Shown here piece after piece: positions 62,417 to 64,000 of a stretch of 64,000 nt of DNA. The stretch is from Chaetorhynchus papuensis. Taxonomy: Eukaryota; Chordata; Aves; Passeriformes; Rhipiduridae. The number at the start of each line of letters is the position of its first letter. The first letter of the stretch is position 1. Under the pieces are notes generated by a model. It had not been told where the DNA came from. It did not search any database and saw only the letters and a list, made by a program, of their open reading frames with translations. The stretch lies in contig VWYX01000287.1 of assembly GCA_013396525.1 (NCBI GenBank), forward strand, positions 609,512-673,511. Direction: 5' to 3'. The translations under genes were made by a program, and so were the position numbers.

Positions 62417-62769
62417 CTGCAGCGCAGAGATGGGGAAATAAGGGGAAAATATATAAAAATATATATTGATACTGCATGTCTGCAGAAGAGCTAGGAAAAC
62501 ACATCCACTGGGGAGTGCAACCTAACCACATTTCATAACTAAAAAAGATAAGAAAAGGGAGACGTAGCTTTCTCTCTTTTCTAATAGACAGCTGACGTTG
62601 AGTAGGAAATTTAGTTGTCTGCCTCCACTTAAGTATCTACAACTTAGAGGGCTCAAGTTTCTGCTATCTATATATTTTTTAAAGGTACTGTCTCCTTTTA
62701 GTGCTTATATTGAAGGCTTTCCCCTGCCTTTTTGCCTTTTTTGTCATATTCCATGCATTATTCTAGAAA

Positions 62770-62840
62770 TTATAATTAAGTATCTTAAAGGTCTTTTCTG
62801 ACCTAAATGAGTCTTAACCGAGATGAATAATTCTATTATT
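62770..62840 (+). mobile_element. Possible very decayed CR1 3' tail
   Basis: TCTTAAAGGTCTTTTCTGACC followed by TAAATGAGTCTTAA and ATAATTCTATTATT loosely follows the CR1 end. The match is short and could be chance. Confidence 0.3.
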
Positions 62841-62998
62841 AATTTGTTTCATTTGTTTTATTCTGTGCTCCTGTGCATTATGTAGGAAGAGATTTGATGT
62901 CCTTTGACATCTCTTACAGAAATTTTTACTATCTCTAATTGGAATAATATGTGATTTGGTGAAAGCCATATATATCCATATTCTTAAAGAAACAACAA

Positions 62999-63043
62999 CA
63001 AAAAAAAAAAAAAAAAAACAAAAAAACAAACAAAAAAAACCCT
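62999..63043. repeat. A-rich tract with interspersed C
   Basis: An almost pure A-run of about 20, then AC/CAAA words ending in AAAAAAAACCC. No retro-pseudogene body could be recognised upstream. Confidence 0.9.
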
Positions 63044-63973
63044 TGCCAAAACCAACACAACTCTGAAATCACAAGCTTCCTTGATAAAAGGTCCTGCTTA
63101 GATGTACGTGCTCTGGGAATTACAACATATCTGCTGGCATTTTCTGTGAACTGAAATATTTCAATTAGTCTAATCTACTGACTTCAGTAGGGTAAAACCA
63201 GCACTATTTGATTGGTGTAGTCTTTCTGGGATAATCTTACCAGAAAGAGGAAAAGAAAACTTTAACATACACGAGAAGATATTCTTGCAGTAATCCAGTA
63301 TGAATTTTCTGTGTTTCACTAAATTTCATTTTATCTCAGTGATGAATCATTTTTCTTGTCTTTTCATAATTCAGGGAGTTGTTAAAAAAAACCCAAACAA
63401 CAACCCAAACGCCGTCTCTCAGAAGTGGATGCCTGAGAAATCATTACCATACATCTTCATGTTTGCTTCTTGCAGTTCAACCAACCTTCTCAGTTACAGA
63501 GATACTATTAGATCTTCTGCTATCACATGTAAATTATTACACATAAGCATCAAATTAGTCCTTCTTCCACATTACTTTAGTGGCAATTCTTGGCTGATCC
63601 ATTAAAGAGGCAAAGGGTAACAAAAAGACAGTGTGCACTACACGAGCAATGGCATCCAATCCTTTGTTCTTTAACATGTCCATGCACAGGGTACTACACA
63701 AGACAGTCTCGAAGTACTGGCTGGGAATACAAAATCCTTACCAAAGACAAGTAAATCTGTCTCGCATTTTGCTGAAGAAGCATAAGGAATCCATCCGATT
63801 TCTGATCCTCTATTTCTGAGCGAGTCAACTTCTTCTTAGTCAACAGAGAGAAATAAACGCTTCTTAAGATGTGTTTCAGCTACCTACCTTAAAGCTGAAT
63901 GTGCTATGCACTGCAATTGCCTATTACTTTCTGATGAACTAGAATGGTTTAGATTATAAATAAATTAATGTAC

Positions 63974-63995
63974 ACATAAAATATATATTTTATGT
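63974..63995. repeat. 22-bp perfect AT palindrome
   Basis: Reads identically on both strands, centred between 63984 and 63985 (ACATAAAATAT and its complement). Likely incidental in AT-rich DNA. Confidence 0.9.
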
Positions 63996-64000
63996 ATAAA

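Larger units (their letters stand above)
62417..64000. other. AT-rich non-coding stretch to window end
   Basis: Contains a long A-rich run (62999-63043) and a perfect 22-base palindrome at 63974-63995. No gene is recognised. Confidence 0.6.

Noticed and set aside
1..64000. tRNA, rRNA, snRNA genes and CpG-island promoters
   Set aside because: I looked for tRNA B-box text, U6-like starts and CpG-dense blocks and saw none convincing; covariance-model searches could not be run.

Overview
This window looks like non-coding chromosomal DNA from a bird, most likely a passerine. It is AT-rich. I find no open frame that reads as a host protein exon, no rRNA or tRNA gene, no CpG island and no bacterial-type operon. 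The bird assignment rests on the repeats: CR1 LINE 3' ends with ATTCTATGA-type tails, a much-decayed longer CR1 with ORF1 and ORF2 remnants, and several solo endogenous-retrovirus (ERV) LTRs of types common in songbird genomes. Family recognition is from memory of avian repeats; no database search was run.

Layout. 1-6833 is unique AT-rich DNA with one G/T-skewed tract (3729-3867). 6834-9170 holds an LTR fragment and two GC-richer patches. 13256-13850 is the best-preserved solo LTR, bounded by a 5-bp GAATA repeat. 15330-16153 is a minus-strand LTR of another type with a 135-bp internal tandem duplication. 16154-23250 is mostly unique sequence with a TAG/TAA microsatellite at 19193. 23250-28243 is dense in LTR material: a short fragment, two minus-strand LTRs, then a head-to-head LTR pair. 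30330-30842 is a CR1 3' end. 33092-33660 is a CR1 fragment followed by an LTR-like unit. 36815-37389 is another solo LTR.

A 530-base assembly gap lies at 37885-38414. It is followed at once by a segment (38415-39394) repeated almost exactly at 41124-42103, 2,709 bases away. 44185-44262 is a short CR1 tail and 46796-47398 another solo LTR. 53780-56222 is a nested CR1 complex: an old plus-strand CR1 keeps recognisable pieces of ORF1 (GDS esterase motif) and ORF2 (endonuclease and EN-RT linker) and is interrupted by an antisense CR1. The remainder to 64000 is unique AT-rich sequence with a 74-bp tandem duplication and a perfect 16-bp-arm hairpin.

No set of genes acts together here. The window is best read as a gene desert or a very long intron, shaped by CR1 and ERV insertion, LTR-LTR recombination and local duplication. 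I did not find a convincing new biological system. The observations most worth checking are the gap-adjacent duplication, the nested CR1 and the rearranged LTRs.
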